A stretch of DNA of 41,337 nt. Origin: a virus. The notes beneath the pieces were generated by a model. It saw only the letters and a program-made list of their open reading frames with translations. It was not told the DNA's origin and ran no database searches. How positions within the stretch are numbered: the stretch's first letter is position 1; each line of letters starts with the position of its first letter. A program made the position numbers and the translations under genes. The stretch covers positions 1-41,337 of the IMG/VR virus record IMGVR_UViG_3300047548_000361, one strand, 5' to 3'. Shown here piece after piece: positions 25,701 through 31,372 of the stretch.

Positions 25701-25818
25701 AGGAACTGGATCAGCAATTTATCGTGTTTATATTCGTAAAGGAACTCAATACACCGCATTTAGTGGGACAACGCAATTTCGTTCAGGAACTTTAATGGTT
25801 ACCGAGTTACGCAGATGA
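22783..25818 (+). CDS. Central tail tip/host specificity protein (J-like C-terminal module), 1011 aa
   Basis: The N-terminal region has a carbohydrate-binding-type beta-sandwich (about residues 80-225). Two copies of a DLWF-T-D motif (DLWFDTDDGYKPYRWTGSAW and DLWFKTDLNNRAFRWNGSAW) lie near residues 484 and 564. Residues about 620-730 look like DUF1983, the tip-attachment region of lambda J-type proteins. A pentapeptide-like AKI-LAVT repeat (about 740-810) follows and probably forms a trimeric stem. From about base 25340 the DNA is AT-rich and codon use differs, so the last 150 residues look like a swapped receptor-binding head. It probably decides host range. Confidence 0.85.
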   Translation: MALYRENATGFVCEFASSPGAGYTLIDAQPTDTLTNRVNWWRDVDKWNQTSEWHPSIQSGAAEVPGNDTRAGSGINVMPNDYSSFEWAGAISPVFTQIASYSRTAAAVYAGQYGVRLTLSGSGGYIGLASSSTTYNIVLAASSKWIFSGFFRPTTSSAQTVTVTLVTPAGSYSITGTTEASSNTWKRISGVLDLSADTSISGQIRISTSTTAASLDFDAIMLEEKVGPYDTPSAYYSPWGNGTVADEFAPDSITQDKLWGTLSDRIDLIDNSLPGSVNARLASQYDTLVQQIAEVAVGNGQFDANLIWYFDTSADITGWTTNNASIAVSGGFLTVTASGSSPWFRTATIAVDGSAYQLVRMRVKRTGGSGWTGTLTYFYSSGSSTKTISAPANVGTEYVEADWDMSGEALWTSNTITGIRIQLGTASGDNYSLDWLGVGRNAPGASYSQVEAVRVLADNKNRVFYQTTAPASDSSYTLKVNDLWFDTDDGYKPYRWTGSAWTETTDTRLATSWAEIYDIGNATASPSGAAAQRINGISATASSKIKTYYQASTSAPSSPVLGDLWFKTDLNNRAFRWNGSAWVETSDVRIVNLEASVANKEEAKVGYCSLNPSTNTTKALCEAAGGTWTSQPFATAVKQVSVTTTSGTATVEQNIQSLATDTGSLKTQYMVKLDVNGYVTGFGLYNAGAGASGFIIRSDKFVVGSASNNTTPFVVDAGTGVTYISAAAIKNATITGAMIANATIGTANIADAQITTAKIGDLQVSTAKINDLAVTNLKIGNLAVTEGKIDNLAVTEAKIANLAVTNAKIASLSADKLTAGTINASVITVNNLNASNITGGTLSVDRLQVGGIDSSKLAAGAVGNIVRDYSETLANIETSWSYYLTATIPSVSYTRTGVIVSFSIEFLNSLGFVSVTRDSSGIITWNPNTAGYPVELFFYVTKNGSYMSPVIEHDIPCLIRGNVINYTISDSSPGTGSAIYRVYIRKGTQYTAFSGTTQFRSGTLMVTELRR

Positions 25819-26216
25819 TAAGTTTGACAGAATACGAACCAGCCACTGGCAAAATAACTAGATCATTTTGCGTGTCAAATCAATCTAGTGTAGAAATAAA
25901 TAAACGTCAGGGATTTTCCTATATTGATGGAGAATTTGGCGGCACATCATTTTACGTTAAAGAAAACACAGTAACCCCACGCCCAACCTTCACCCTAACC
26001 GCCGACAAGACCTCTATCGTCGCTGACGGGCAAGATGTCATCACGATCAGCGGATTACCGGAAGGTGAATGCGATGTTCAACTTTGGGGTGCTGTGAACG
26101 ATCAATGGACGCAAACGGGTGATATACAACTGACCGCCAATATCCCCGGCGCATACCAGATCAGAGTCAGCCAATGGCCCTACCAAGAACAGGAGATCAC
26201 CTTCAATGCCTCGTAA
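25815..26216 (+). CDS. Tail tip accessory protein with Ig-like domain, 133 aa
   Basis: The start overlaps the preceding stop (ATGA). The N-terminal 55 residues (MISLTEYEPATGKITRSFCV) are encoded by AT-rich DNA continuous with the swapped tip upstream. The rest (FTLTADKTSIVADGQDVITI, then GAYQIRVSQWPYQEQEITF) is a small Ig-like beta domain in backbone-like DNA. It may be a tip-specific partner or chaperone of the receptor-binding head. The composition break falls near base 25975. Confidence 0.7.
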   Translation: MISLTEYEPATGKITRSFCVSNQSSVEINKRQGFSYIDGEFGGTSFYVKENTVTPRPTFTLTADKTSIVADGQDVITISGLPEGECDVQLWGAVNDQWTQTGDIQLTANIPGAYQIRVSQWPYQEQEITFNAS

Positions 26217-26442
26217 CCTTCAAGGCTCGCCAGAACAGCGGAAAACTTTACGGGTTACTCTGTTGTCTACAACGGACTGGCTCACATGGCGGCACAGGGA
26301 CCAAGAATCAGAAGGCATCCCGACAACCTTGACGCCAGAGCAATGGGCGCAGCTTTTGACTTATCGCCAAGCCCTGAGGGACTGGCCCTCAACAGGCGAC
26401 TGGCAGGAACCCTATCCAACCAAACCGGAGTGGCTCAAATGA
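26206..26442 (+). CDS. Phage_tail_APC-like tail chaperone, 78 aa
   Basis: The phrase LLSTTDWLTWRHRDQESEGI, then LTPEQWAQLLTYRQALRDWP and PYPTKPEWLK, is the pattern of the short Phage_tail_APC family (PF16778) encoded next to fibre genes. In several phages it is thought to help fibre assembly. The start lies 11 bases inside the preceding gene. The end overlaps the following gene by four bases. Confidence 0.8.
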   Translation: MPRNLQGSPEQRKTLRVTLLSTTDWLTWRHRDQESEGIPTTLTPEQWAQLLTYRQALRDWPSTGDWQEPYPTKPEWLK

Positions 26443-26663
26443 TCGAATTCCTTATAAAAATGCTCGCCAGAATCCTGATCGGCTCGGCGGCATTCGAGCG
26501 TGTGCTGGCCCTTGTCGAAAAATGGGCGGCGCTTGAGATCAGTAACGCAGAAAAGCGTGAAGGTGTACTCGGTGACATTCAGGTCATCGGCCTCAAGCTG
26601 ACCGAATCAGCGGCGAGGCTCGCGCTGGAATTAGCCGTTACTTTCATGAAGTCAAAGGTATGA
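26439..26663 (+). CDS. Small amphipathic protein before the holin, 74 aa
   Basis: ATG 26439 overlaps the previous stop (ATGA), so the longer in-frame reading upstream is rejected. The product has a hydrophobic N-terminus (MIEFLIKMLARILIGSAAF) and a helical remainder (EISNAEKREGVLGDIQVIGL). It is small enough to be a peripheral membrane protein. The conserved look of SNAEKREGVLGDIQVIG suggests a phage family seen next to lysis genes. Function is not known; it could assist the holin. Confidence 0.7.
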   Translation: MIEFLIKMLARILIGSAAFERVLALVEKWAALEISNAEKREGVLGDIQVIGLKLTESAARLALELAVTFMKSKV

Positions 26664-26899
26664 AAGCTCTAAGCACCAATGCTGGCATGAACTGGATCGG
26701 GTTTCTGATCCTTGTCTACCAGGGCATCGACAATATCCCGGACGGGGTTACAAAGCACATCCTTACAGGGCTGTGCCTTACGGTTGCGGCGGTTGTAGCC
26801 TTTGCAACCAAAGGCTCGGGCATCCCACCCGATCAGGGCGCTGATGTGCTTGATGCGACCCGTGAGCTGACGGAGGTACTTAAAGATGGTCGTGAATGA
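26660..26899 (+). CDS. Putative holin, 79 aa
   Basis: Two hydrophobic segments are visible: WIGFLILVYQGI (about 12-23) and ILTGLCLTVAAVVAFAT (about 34-50). A charged C-terminal tail ends EVLKDGRE. Size, two membrane segments and position immediately before the endolysin fit a class II-type holin that opens the inner membrane. The first segment is short, so a single-span form cannot be excluded. It overlaps its neighbours: the start is 4 bases inside the previous gene and the stop is 14 bases inside the lysozyme gene. Confidence 0.7.
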   Translation: MKALSTNAGMNWIGFLILVYQGIDNIPDGVTKHILTGLCLTVAAVVAFATKGSGIPPDQGADVLDATRELTEVLKDGRE

Positions 26900-27314
26900 G
26901 CGTGGCGTCGACATCATTAAAGAGTTCGAGGGCTTACGCCTGACCAGTTACTTATGCCCGGCGGGTGTTTGGACCATTGGCTACGGCCACACGGGGCCGG
27001 ATGTGTATCAGGGCCTGACGATCACCAAGCAAACCGCCGAGGATCTTTTGCGCGGTGACTTGTTGAGGTTCGAGCATGGCGTGGATTCTTTGATCGAGAC
27101 CGCCACGGAGAATGAGTTTTCAGCGATGGTGTCATTGGCGTTCAATATCGGGCTTGGGAATTTCAAGAAATCTTCGGTTCTGAAATACCACAATTTCGGC
27201 AAACGCGCACAAGCAGCAAACAGGTTCCTGCTCTGGATCAAGGGCGGTGGGCGTCAGCTACCAGGACTTATCAGGAGGCGAAATGCGGAACGCTCTCTAT
27301 ATCTTATGTCTTAG
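26886..27314 (+). CDS. Endolysin, GH24 lysozyme, 142 aa
   Basis: This enzyme cuts the glycan chain of peptidoglycan. The active site region is clear: EFEGLRLTSYLCPAGVWTIG followed by YGHTG, with catalytic Glu15 and Thr36. The usual Asp (YxDP) is Cys24 here, a variant known in other GH24 members. There is no signal peptide or N-terminal membrane anchor, so release should depend on the holin. The C-terminus (RRRNAERSLYLMS) is the usual end of the family, so it is full length. Confidence 0.92.
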   Translation: MVVNERGVDIIKEFEGLRLTSYLCPAGVWTIGYGHTGPDVYQGLTITKQTAEDLLRGDLLRFEHGVDSLIETATENEFSAMVSLAFNIGLGNFKKSSVLKYHNFGKRAQAANRFLLWIKGGGRQLPGLIRRRNAERSLYLMS

Positions 27315-27498
27315 CCTGTCAGGTTGCATGACGGTAGCCCCAGACCTGAAGCTACCCGAACAACAATGCAACCGCCTCGCCATGCCGCCCGTTCCGCAGG
27401 ATGCCGAACTGGTGATCCACGGCGACAAGATTCAGGCCGACAAAGGCGGCGAAGCCTTATTGCGGTATTATGTACGTGCGCGACAGCTCTTGAGATGA
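27283..27498 (+). CDS. o-spanin-like lipoprotein (Rz1-type), 71 aa
   Basis: ATG 27283 follows AGGAGG (27273-27278) and lies inside the lysozyme gene in another frame. The signal MRNALYILCLSLSGC ends in a lipobox (LSGC, Cys15), so the mature protein should be lipidated and sent to the outer membrane. The mature part has a Pro-containing stretch (MTVAPDLKLPEQQ, then AMPPVPQDAELV). This is the second-stage lysis protein that disrupts the outer membrane, and it implies a Gram-negative host. The inner-membrane partner is not obvious; the gene at 27550-27816 is one candidate. Confidence 0.8.
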   Translation: MRNALYILCLSLSGCMTVAPDLKLPEQQCNRLAMPPVPQDAELVIHGDKIQADKGGEALLRYYVRARQLLR

Positions 27499-27549
27499 TA
27501 AGCTGTACATGTCGAATCACAGGGCAACCACTTTTCGAAGGACTTGACT

Positions 27550-27816
27550 ATGGCCGTCATACACCCACCGGAATCATTGCTGGCGTCGAGTGTAGATAGG
27601 CTGCGGAGGATGACTGTGCAAGACTGGATCAAAATGCTTGGGTCCGCTGCCATCGCGGTAGCAATGGCATGGTCAATGCTCCAACAACACGATTACCGCA
27701 TTAACAAGCTCGAAGACAACTTCGAGGCGCACATGAACAAGCATGATGCTCAGTTTGCGGAAAATCAGCAAACACTGAAGCGGATCGAGATTGAACTGAC
27801 CCGCTTGCAGAAGTAA
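27550..27816 (+). CDS. Membrane-anchored coiled-coil protein, 88 aa (possible i-spanin)
   Basis: ATG 27550 has AAGGA upstream at good spacing. An in-frame TTG six bases earlier and an ATG at 27610 with GGAGG directly against it are less likely starts. A hydrophobic segment (MLGSAAIAVAMAWSML, about residues 29-44) is followed by a helical heptad region (INKLEDNFEAHMNKHDAQF, then TLKRIEIELTRLQK). That is an N-terminal anchor with a periplasmic coiled coil, the layout of i-spanins, although it is XhlA-like in sequence flavour. Its stop abuts the stop of the converging leftward gene. Confidence 0.65.
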   Translation: MAVIHPPESLLASSVDRLRRMTVQDWIKMLGSAAIAVAMAWSMLQQHDYRINKLEDNFEAHMNKHDAQFAENQQTLKRIEIELTRLQK

Positions 27817-28020
27817 TCACCCCCAACGATTTTCTTTGTCGAGGCTGTTGTAGAGCATTCGGATCACAACAAAGCTGGCGCAAACACCCTCAGCAACCGC
27901 CTTGTGGCCCTCATCTTGGGCCGTAAGCAGTCCACCCTCGTCAAGTATCCTCGTCTCCAGCTTTGTGCCATAGCGGTCAAACAGTAAGACCGCATAATTT
28001 CCTGACTTGTACTTGTTCAT
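27817..28020 (-). CDS. Last gene of leftward operon, 67 aa, hypothetical
   Basis: ATG 28020 overlaps the upstream stop (ATGA). The product (MNKYKSGNYAVLLFDRYGTK, ending DKENRWG) is a small soluble protein with a possible alpha/beta fold. Its stop (27817-27819) directly touches the stop of the rightward gene ending at 27816, so two operons converge with no terminator between them. No family is recognised. Confidence 0.65.
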   Translation of the reverse strand: MNKYKSGNYAVLLFDRYGTKLETRILDEGGLLTAQDEGHKAVAEGVCASFVVIRMLYNSLDKENRWG

Positions 28021-28337
28021 CTTTTGAACCTATCTTTCCCGTGAATCTCAATCCGCTGGCGGCGGATATAAGAATCATAGCTCATGTTTACCCGACGACA
28101 CGCTTCAGCCTTACTAAACCCGCGCAAGACCAGATCCTTTGCTTCGGCGTACTTCTTTGTGAGTTCCTCACTCCAGGACGAACTCTTATCACCACAGCGG
28201 CCACGCATTGCAACGCTTATTTTCTCCCGCCGTTTTTGCATCATAGCGGCAACCCATCCAGCATTAAAGCTGACCTCGCAGCCATTCGGGTGTTCGTCAA
28301 GATAATCTTCCAAAGCCCATTCCTGTTCACGGTTCAT
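28017..28337 (-). CDS. Putative helix-turn-helix protein, 106 aa
   Basis: ATG 28337 (MNREQEWALEDYLDEHPNGC) is used; an upstream in-frame ATG at 28439 lies wholly within the preceding gene. The C-terminal part, DLVLRGFSKAEACRRVNMSY followed by DSYIRRQR, reads as a helix-turn-helix like those of resolvase or transposase recognition helices, with a basic end (IHGKDRFKR). It may bind DNA. It overlaps the upstream gene by 11 bases. The N-terminal half is acidic. Confidence 0.6.
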   Translation of the reverse strand: MNREQEWALEDYLDEHPNGCEVSFNAGWVAAMMQKRREKISVAMRGRCGDKSSSWSEELTKKYAEAKDLVLRGFSKAEACRRVNMSYDSYIRRQRIEIHGKDRFKR

Positions 28338-28923
28338 TGGCGATCCCGTGGTGTCTTTCTGCCAAGCGGATGCTGTCTCTAAAATCAGCGAAATAAGTGT
28401 CAGGATTTTCTGATTCAAATAACGCAACGATCTCCTCATGGGTCATCGGCTTCCTTGCTGGCTCGGCGGGTTTGGGTGGGTGTAGATATTGATCCCAAGG
28501 TGCGTCACCGATCAGACTGGCGATTTCTTTTGCTGCCCAGAAAATAGGATCTTCTTCGCGAATTTCTTCGTCCGTCATATCCTCTGATGTCCAAGAATCA
28601 GAGTCCCCCAAGAGGGATTCAAGGGCGTCATGGATTTGCAGAAGACGATGTTTCAGCGCCACAGGCTCCGCTTCTGGCTGGGCGGGTTTGGCGTTCTTTT
28701 CTTTTAACGCTTGCTCAATAGCTCTAGCGAAATAAGCAGGATCTAATGCTTCGCTCCATAAAGAAGTAACCTCGTGCATTTTCAACCCTTGCCAAGCGGC
28801 TGGCTCGGCGTCGAGGTAAGAGCGGATGTCTTCAAAAGCGTGATGCAATCGCTCAAAGTAAGGTTCTTCTTTATGGTCGTATGCCTCAAGCGCCCGTCTG
28901 AGCAGTTCTCTTTCTTTACTCAT
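28327..28923 (-). CDS. Hypothetical protein A of a paralogous pair, 198 aa
   Basis: ATG 28923 overlaps the preceding stop. The N-terminus (MSKERELLRRALEAYDHKEE, then FEDIRSYLDAE) and the C-terminus (ARKPMTHEEIVALFESEN, then SIRLAERHHGI) match those of the next upstream gene (28916-29464), while the middles differ. The middle is acidic, with a Pro/Glu/Ala linker (KPAQPEAEPVA). The C-terminal AE-HHGI module resembles a shuffled tail found in many small phage proteins, in my recollection. Function unknown. Confidence 0.7.
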   Translation of the reverse strand: MSKERELLRRALEAYDHKEEPYFERLHHAFEDIRSYLDAEPAAWQGLKMHEVTSLWSEALDPAYFARAIEQALKEKNAKPAQPEAEPVALKHRLLQIHDALESLLGDSDSWTSEDMTDEEIREEDPIFWAAKEIASLIGDAPWDQYLHPPKPAEPARKPMTHEEIVALFESENPDTYFADFRDSIRLAERHHGIANEP

Positions 28924-29464
28924 CACTCCCTCCTATCCCGTGGTGTTTTTCTGCAAAGCGGACGCCAGCCGAGAAACATCCTAAATCTGTTAGCCAATGA
29001 TCGTCATTCGTTGCAATCTCTTCGTCAATCTCCTCCTCCGTCAAAGGCTTCCTTGCGACTTGATTGGCCCTAATACACTGCGGATGGTGATCCAACCATG
29101 TGCAGTTAGAGTCACAAAAATTGTCCGCTTCTGGCTCGGCGGGTTTGGTGAATCTCTCGGGCCATTCGGCCTTATATTCCTTGATAGCTTCAGCCATTGG
29201 CGCTGCGTTTTCAGTCCTACCGCATGAGATAATCGTGTCTCTTGTGGTCAACCATCCAGCAAATAGATAAACCGCGCCTTCGTTTGACTGCCAGTCGATA
29301 TCTTCCCGCTCTGCCTCAATCTCTATTTTTGTTGGCTCCTCAGCGTCATCGGAATGGGTGGAGAGGTAGGTGCGGATTTCTTCAAAAATTACGGAAAATT
29401 TATCGGTTGCGGGTCTGTCCCAAGCATCAAGCGCCCGTCTGAGCAATTTGGTTGCGTTACTCAT
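28916..29464 (-). CDS. Hypothetical protein B of a paralogous pair, 182 aa
   Basis: ATG 29464 is used (MSNATKLLRRALDAWDRPAT) rather than the longer reading from 29521, which is inside the upstream gene. It shares LLRRAL-A-D, EEIRTYL and the C-terminal ARKPLTEEEIDEEIATNDD and GVRFAEKHHGIGG with the neighbouring protein A. Its own middle holds CDSNCTWLDHHPQC, a Cys/His cluster that could bind a metal; the partner lacks it. It overlaps its neighbours by a few bases. Confidence 0.7.
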   Translation of the reverse strand: MSNATKLLRRALDAWDRPATDKFSVIFEEIRTYLSTHSDDAEEPTKIEIEAEREDIDWQSNEGAVYLFAGWLTTRDTIISCGRTENAAPMAEAIKEYKAEWPERFTKPAEPEADNFCDSNCTWLDHHPQCIRANQVARKPLTEEEIDEEIATNDDHWLTDLGCFSAGVRFAEKHHGIGGSDE

Positions 29465-29673
29465 AAATCCACCCATTCCCAACCCAATACCAGCTTCACC
29501 ATCTTGCGGTGGAATAAACAAGGCTTCGTTGTGACATTAAACTGAACACCAATAGCACCGCCAAAACGATAGCCGCCAACGTATTTAGCAGGTTCGCAGA
29601 ATTTAACTCCCACGGTATCCAAATTGATCGGCCCTGATGTAGACCAAGTCCATGAACCGTTTTCTTCATTCAT
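29461..29673 (-). CDS. Hypothetical protein, 70 aa, Gly/aromatic-rich
   Basis: ATG 29673 (MNEENGSWTWSTSGPINLDT) overlaps the stop of the small membrane gene upstream (ATGA). The product has many Gly, Trp, Tyr and Val residues, as in a small beta-barrel or SH3-like fold, and ends LGWEWVDL. There is no signal or membrane segment. No family is recognised. Confidence 0.65.
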   Translation of the reverse strand: MNEENGSWTWSTSGPINLDTVGVKFCEPAKYVGGYRFGGAIGVQFNVTTKPCLFHRKMVKLVLGWEWVDL

Positions 29674-29688
29674 TCCATCCCCCTGCCA
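29670..29688. repeat. 19-base direct repeat, copy 1 (copy 2 at 29801-29819)
   Basis: TCATTCCATCCCCCTGCCA occurs identically at 29670-29688 and 29801-29819, exactly one small gene apart. On the coding strand it is the end of a gene (GRGME, stop), an SD-like AGGGGG and an overlapping ATGA start. The repeat is thus a gene-junction cassette that could arise from, or promote, recombination at gene borders. Confidence 0.85.
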
Positions 29689-29804
29689 TAGGCAAAAAAC
29701 CATAGTGCGCACAAACCAAAAAGTATGGCAACAATGTAACTACCTCCCACTGAATACACCGAGGAAATCAATAAGCTAATCCAACCTTTCCATTCCGCGC
29801 TCAT
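29670..29804 (-). CDS. Small single-span membrane protein, 44 aa
   Basis: Reading from ATG 29804, which overlaps the stop of the gene at 29801 (ATGA), gives MSAEWKGWISLLISSVYSVG, then GSYIVAILFGLCALWFFAYG and GRGME, stopping at 29670-29672. Residues about 20-39 form one membrane span. Its last five residues and its junction with the next gene (19 bases, 29670-29688) are an exact copy of the junction at 29801-29819. It looks inserted between existing genes. Confidence 0.7.
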   Translation of the reverse strand: MSAEWKGWISLLISSVYSVGGSYIVAILFGLCALWFFAYGRGME

Positions 29805-30142
29805 TCCATCCCCCTGCCAATCGCAGCGGCTGCACGAACGATGGCTCTACGGGTTGCGGCAAATGGGTCTTCAGTTTCTGTAAATCTCTCTACAACTTCG
29901 CCGCGATTACCTTGTCTCCACCAAATAACACGAACCTCATTTGATTCCTGAATTGAAAGCATCAAGCTCAGATTTACAAGTAGGTCAAAAGCCTCAGCAC
30001 TATTTTTTAATGGATTCCATTCCCCCGTGCCATCACCAAAATCCAACATCATGCGACCCATGTCTTCATAGTCGAAGCACTCATCAACCCATATAACACC
30101 CGCCGCTTTCGCCGCAAGTTCAAGCAGTTCTTTGTCGGTCAT
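29801..30142 (-). CDS. Phage ABA sandwich-like protein, 113 aa
   Basis: Starts at ATG 30142 overlapping the upstream stop. MTDKELLELAAKAAGVIWVD, then GEWNPLKNSAEAFDLLVNLS and ATRRAIVRAAAAIGRGME follow the pattern of the phage ABA sandwich domain family (PF18066), found in many temperate and virulent phages of Proteobacteria. The role is unknown. WNPL and the C-terminal RRAIVRAAA helix are the conserved parts. Confidence 0.82.
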   Translation of the reverse strand: MTDKELLELAAKAAGVIWVDECFDYEDMGRMMLDFGDGTGEWNPLKNSAEAFDLLVNLSLMLSIQESNEVRVIWWRQGNRGEVVERFTETEDPFAATRRAIVRAAAAIGRGME

Positions 30143-30435
30143 TCTTCACCTCTGGCTTTGGCTAGGGCGGCTTCGGTTTTCCGCATTGCTTTTTCCCATC
30201 TCGTCTTGTATTTTTCCAACGGGGGGCCGTTTTGTTGTGCGTGTAACTCTTCCAAAGCCTCATAAAGCTCAGGCGCGGCGGCGATTAGGTGGGCGTTGGC
30301 CTCTTGGGTTTCATGATCAACCCTATCCAGCATTTGACCATCCATCACGGAAGCAACTTCAGCCCCGCCGCTTGTCTCGATGGTTCCTTTTCCTCGTTTA
30401 ATCCAAGGCCCCGGCGTGAATTTTGTTTTGTTCAT
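30139..30435 (-). CDS. TPGPW-family small phage protein, 98 aa
   Basis: ATG 30435 with GGAGG upstream is preferred over a longer reading from 30468. MNKTKFTPGPWIKRGKGTIE, then ANAHLIAAAPELYEALEELH, is a very common phage early-protein pattern: a TPGPW motif near the start and ANA-LIAAAPELYEALE in the middle. The function is not known. It ends in a Lys/Ala helix (AEAALAKARGEE type) that overlaps the next start by four bases. Confidence 0.82.
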   Translation of the reverse strand: MNKTKFTPGPWIKRGKGTIETSGGAEVASVMDGQMLDRVDHETQEANAHLIAAAPELYEALEELHAQQNGPPLEKYKTRWEKAMRKTEAALAKARGEE

Positions 30436-30617
30436 GCTTCCTCCGCCACTGTCGGCACATCGCGCCATTCAACTTTAAATGGATCGTTTGCTGATCCGTT
30501 TCCTGACATCCATTTTTGTTGCAAATAGGCTTTATACTGCCCAGTGGTTTTATCCACTGGGACTGTTCTTATCTGCCAGCGCAGTTCGTTTGTGTTCCAC
30601 CAGCTGTCGGTGTTCAT
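30432..30617 (-). CDS. Hypothetical protein, 61 aa
   Basis: ATG 30617 follows AAGGAGG and overlaps the upstream stop (ATGA). The product (MNTDSWWNTNELRWQIRTVP, later YKAYLQQKWMSGNGSANDP and KVEWRDVPTVAEEA) looks like a small beta/alpha soluble protein with many Trp. Its end is shaped by the ribosome site of the next gene. No family is recognised. Confidence 0.68.
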   Translation of the reverse strand: MNTDSWWNTNELRWQIRTVPVDKTTGQYKAYLQQKWMSGNGSANDPFKVEWRDVPTVAEEA

Positions 30618-30820
30618 TCTTCCTCCTTCAGCGCGGCGAGTGCGGCTCTGGCTTTGTCATACCCCGTCCCGCTAACCCATTGCTCTAAATCTTCCAACGC
30701 CTCAACCAACTCATCCACCAAGTCGGCGCGGATGTAGGCAACGTCAGTCGAATCTGGATTCTCATTGACCAGCTGATTGGCGGCATAATCCCAGACCCAA
30801 ATCTTTTTCGGTGCGTTCAT
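30614..30820 (-). CDS. Small phage protein with YIRADLVDEL motif, 68 aa
   Basis: ATG 30820 overlaps the TAA of the upstream gene (TAATG). MNAPKKIWVWDYAANQLVNE, then YIRADLVDELVEALEDLEQW and ARAALAALKEEE, is a widespread arrangement in small phage proteins: an aromatic-rich N-terminus, a YIRADLV box and a helical end. No biochemical role is known to me. The C-terminal KEEE comes from codons that also form the AAGGAGG ribosome site of the next gene. Confidence 0.78.
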   Translation of the reverse strand: MNAPKKIWVWDYAANQLVNENPDSTDVAYIRADLVDELVEALEDLEQWVSGTGYDKARAALAALKEEE

Positions 30821-30975
30821 TATCTGCCCTCATTCAGTCTAATTTCATAATCCGTCAATCGCTCATACGCCCACTGCGGGTCGTAATCATCATCAGGCGG
30901 GTCAAAGTCTTCGTCGACTTCTTCGTCTTCGTCCGGTTCATCCCACTCTGGTGGGTAGTCTGGTAGTCCGTTCAT
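30820..30975 (-). CDS. Acidic small protein, 51 aa
   Basis: Reading from ATG 30975, overlapping the previous stop, gives MNGLPDYPPEWDEPDEDEEV, then DEDFDPPDDDYDPQWAYERL and TDYEIRLNEGR, ending at the TAA shared with the next ATG (TAATG). About one third of residues are Asp or Glu. Such acidic peptides can mimic DNA and block host nucleases or DNA-binding proteins; this is only a possibility. It is too short for many ORF finders. Confidence 0.72.
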   Translation of the reverse strand: MNGLPDYPPEWDEPDEDEEVDEDFDPPDDDYDPQWAYERLTDYEIRLNEGR

Positions 30976-31211
30976 GGCGTCCCCAAGTGATAAAAGTCTT
31001 CAACAACGTCCTGCAAAAACATCTCAGACCAGCGGTTCCATTCGGACTGCGCGGCTTCTTTTTGCGCCACTCGCATCCCCTCTCTGATCTGCTTGGCAGC
31101 GTCTTGTCGGTAGCCGCCATCGATCAGGAAGGTCACTTCCTCAACGATGACCTGACGCTCCTGTGCGGGTGTCAGGCGTGATCTAAAAACGTGGTTATGT
31201 ACGCCTCTCAT
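30972..31211 (-). CDS. Hypothetical helical protein, 79 aa
   Basis: ATG 31211 overlaps the upstream TGA (ATGA). MRGVHNHVFRSRLTPAQERQ, then VIVEEVTFLIDGGYRQDAAK and WNRWSEMFLQDVVEDFYHLG, describe a mostly helical soluble protein. It has no signal or membrane segment and no recognised family. Both ends overlap neighbours, which supports it as coding. Confidence 0.7.
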   Translation of the reverse strand: MRGVHNHVFRSRLTPAQERQVIVEEVTFLIDGGYRQDAAKQIREGMRVAQKEAAQSEWNRWSEMFLQDVVEDFYHLGTP

Positions 31212-31372
31212 TTTCTCAAAACCCTCGCCATAAGAATCCCACGATCCACCAGGTTCCGGTCAGCCTTGTCCATGCGGTAGGTCGACTGGATGTGGTGGGC
31301 CAAATGAAAAGCGGCATAAAAGACCGCTGACGGTACAAAAAGAAGCACCGCCATGACTGCTAGGTAGATCAT
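31208..31372 (-). CDS. Small single-span membrane protein, 54 aa
   Basis: ATG 31372 overlaps the stop of the Gly-Tyr gene (ATGA). MIYLAVMAVLLFVPSAVFYA, then AFHLAHHIQSTYRMDKADRN and a C-terminal ILMARVLRK, has one N-terminal membrane span (about 2-25) and a basic cytoplasmic tail. Size and form fit small phage inner-membrane proteins. It is missed by length-limited ORF lists. Stop/start overlaps on both sides support it. Confidence 0.75.
   Translation of the reverse strand: MIYLAVMAVLLFVPSAVFYAAFHLAHHIQSTYRMDKADRNLVDRGILMARVLRK

Noticed and set aside
27610-27816. Start at 27610 for the membrane/coiled-coil protein
   Set aside because: GGAGG touches the ATG with no spacing; ATG 27550 has AAGGA at a workable distance.
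28338-28439. Longer N-terminus for the helix-turn-helix protein at 28017-28337
   Set aside because: The extension lies wholly in the upstream gene in another frame, and the shorter start fits the short overlaps seen along the operon.
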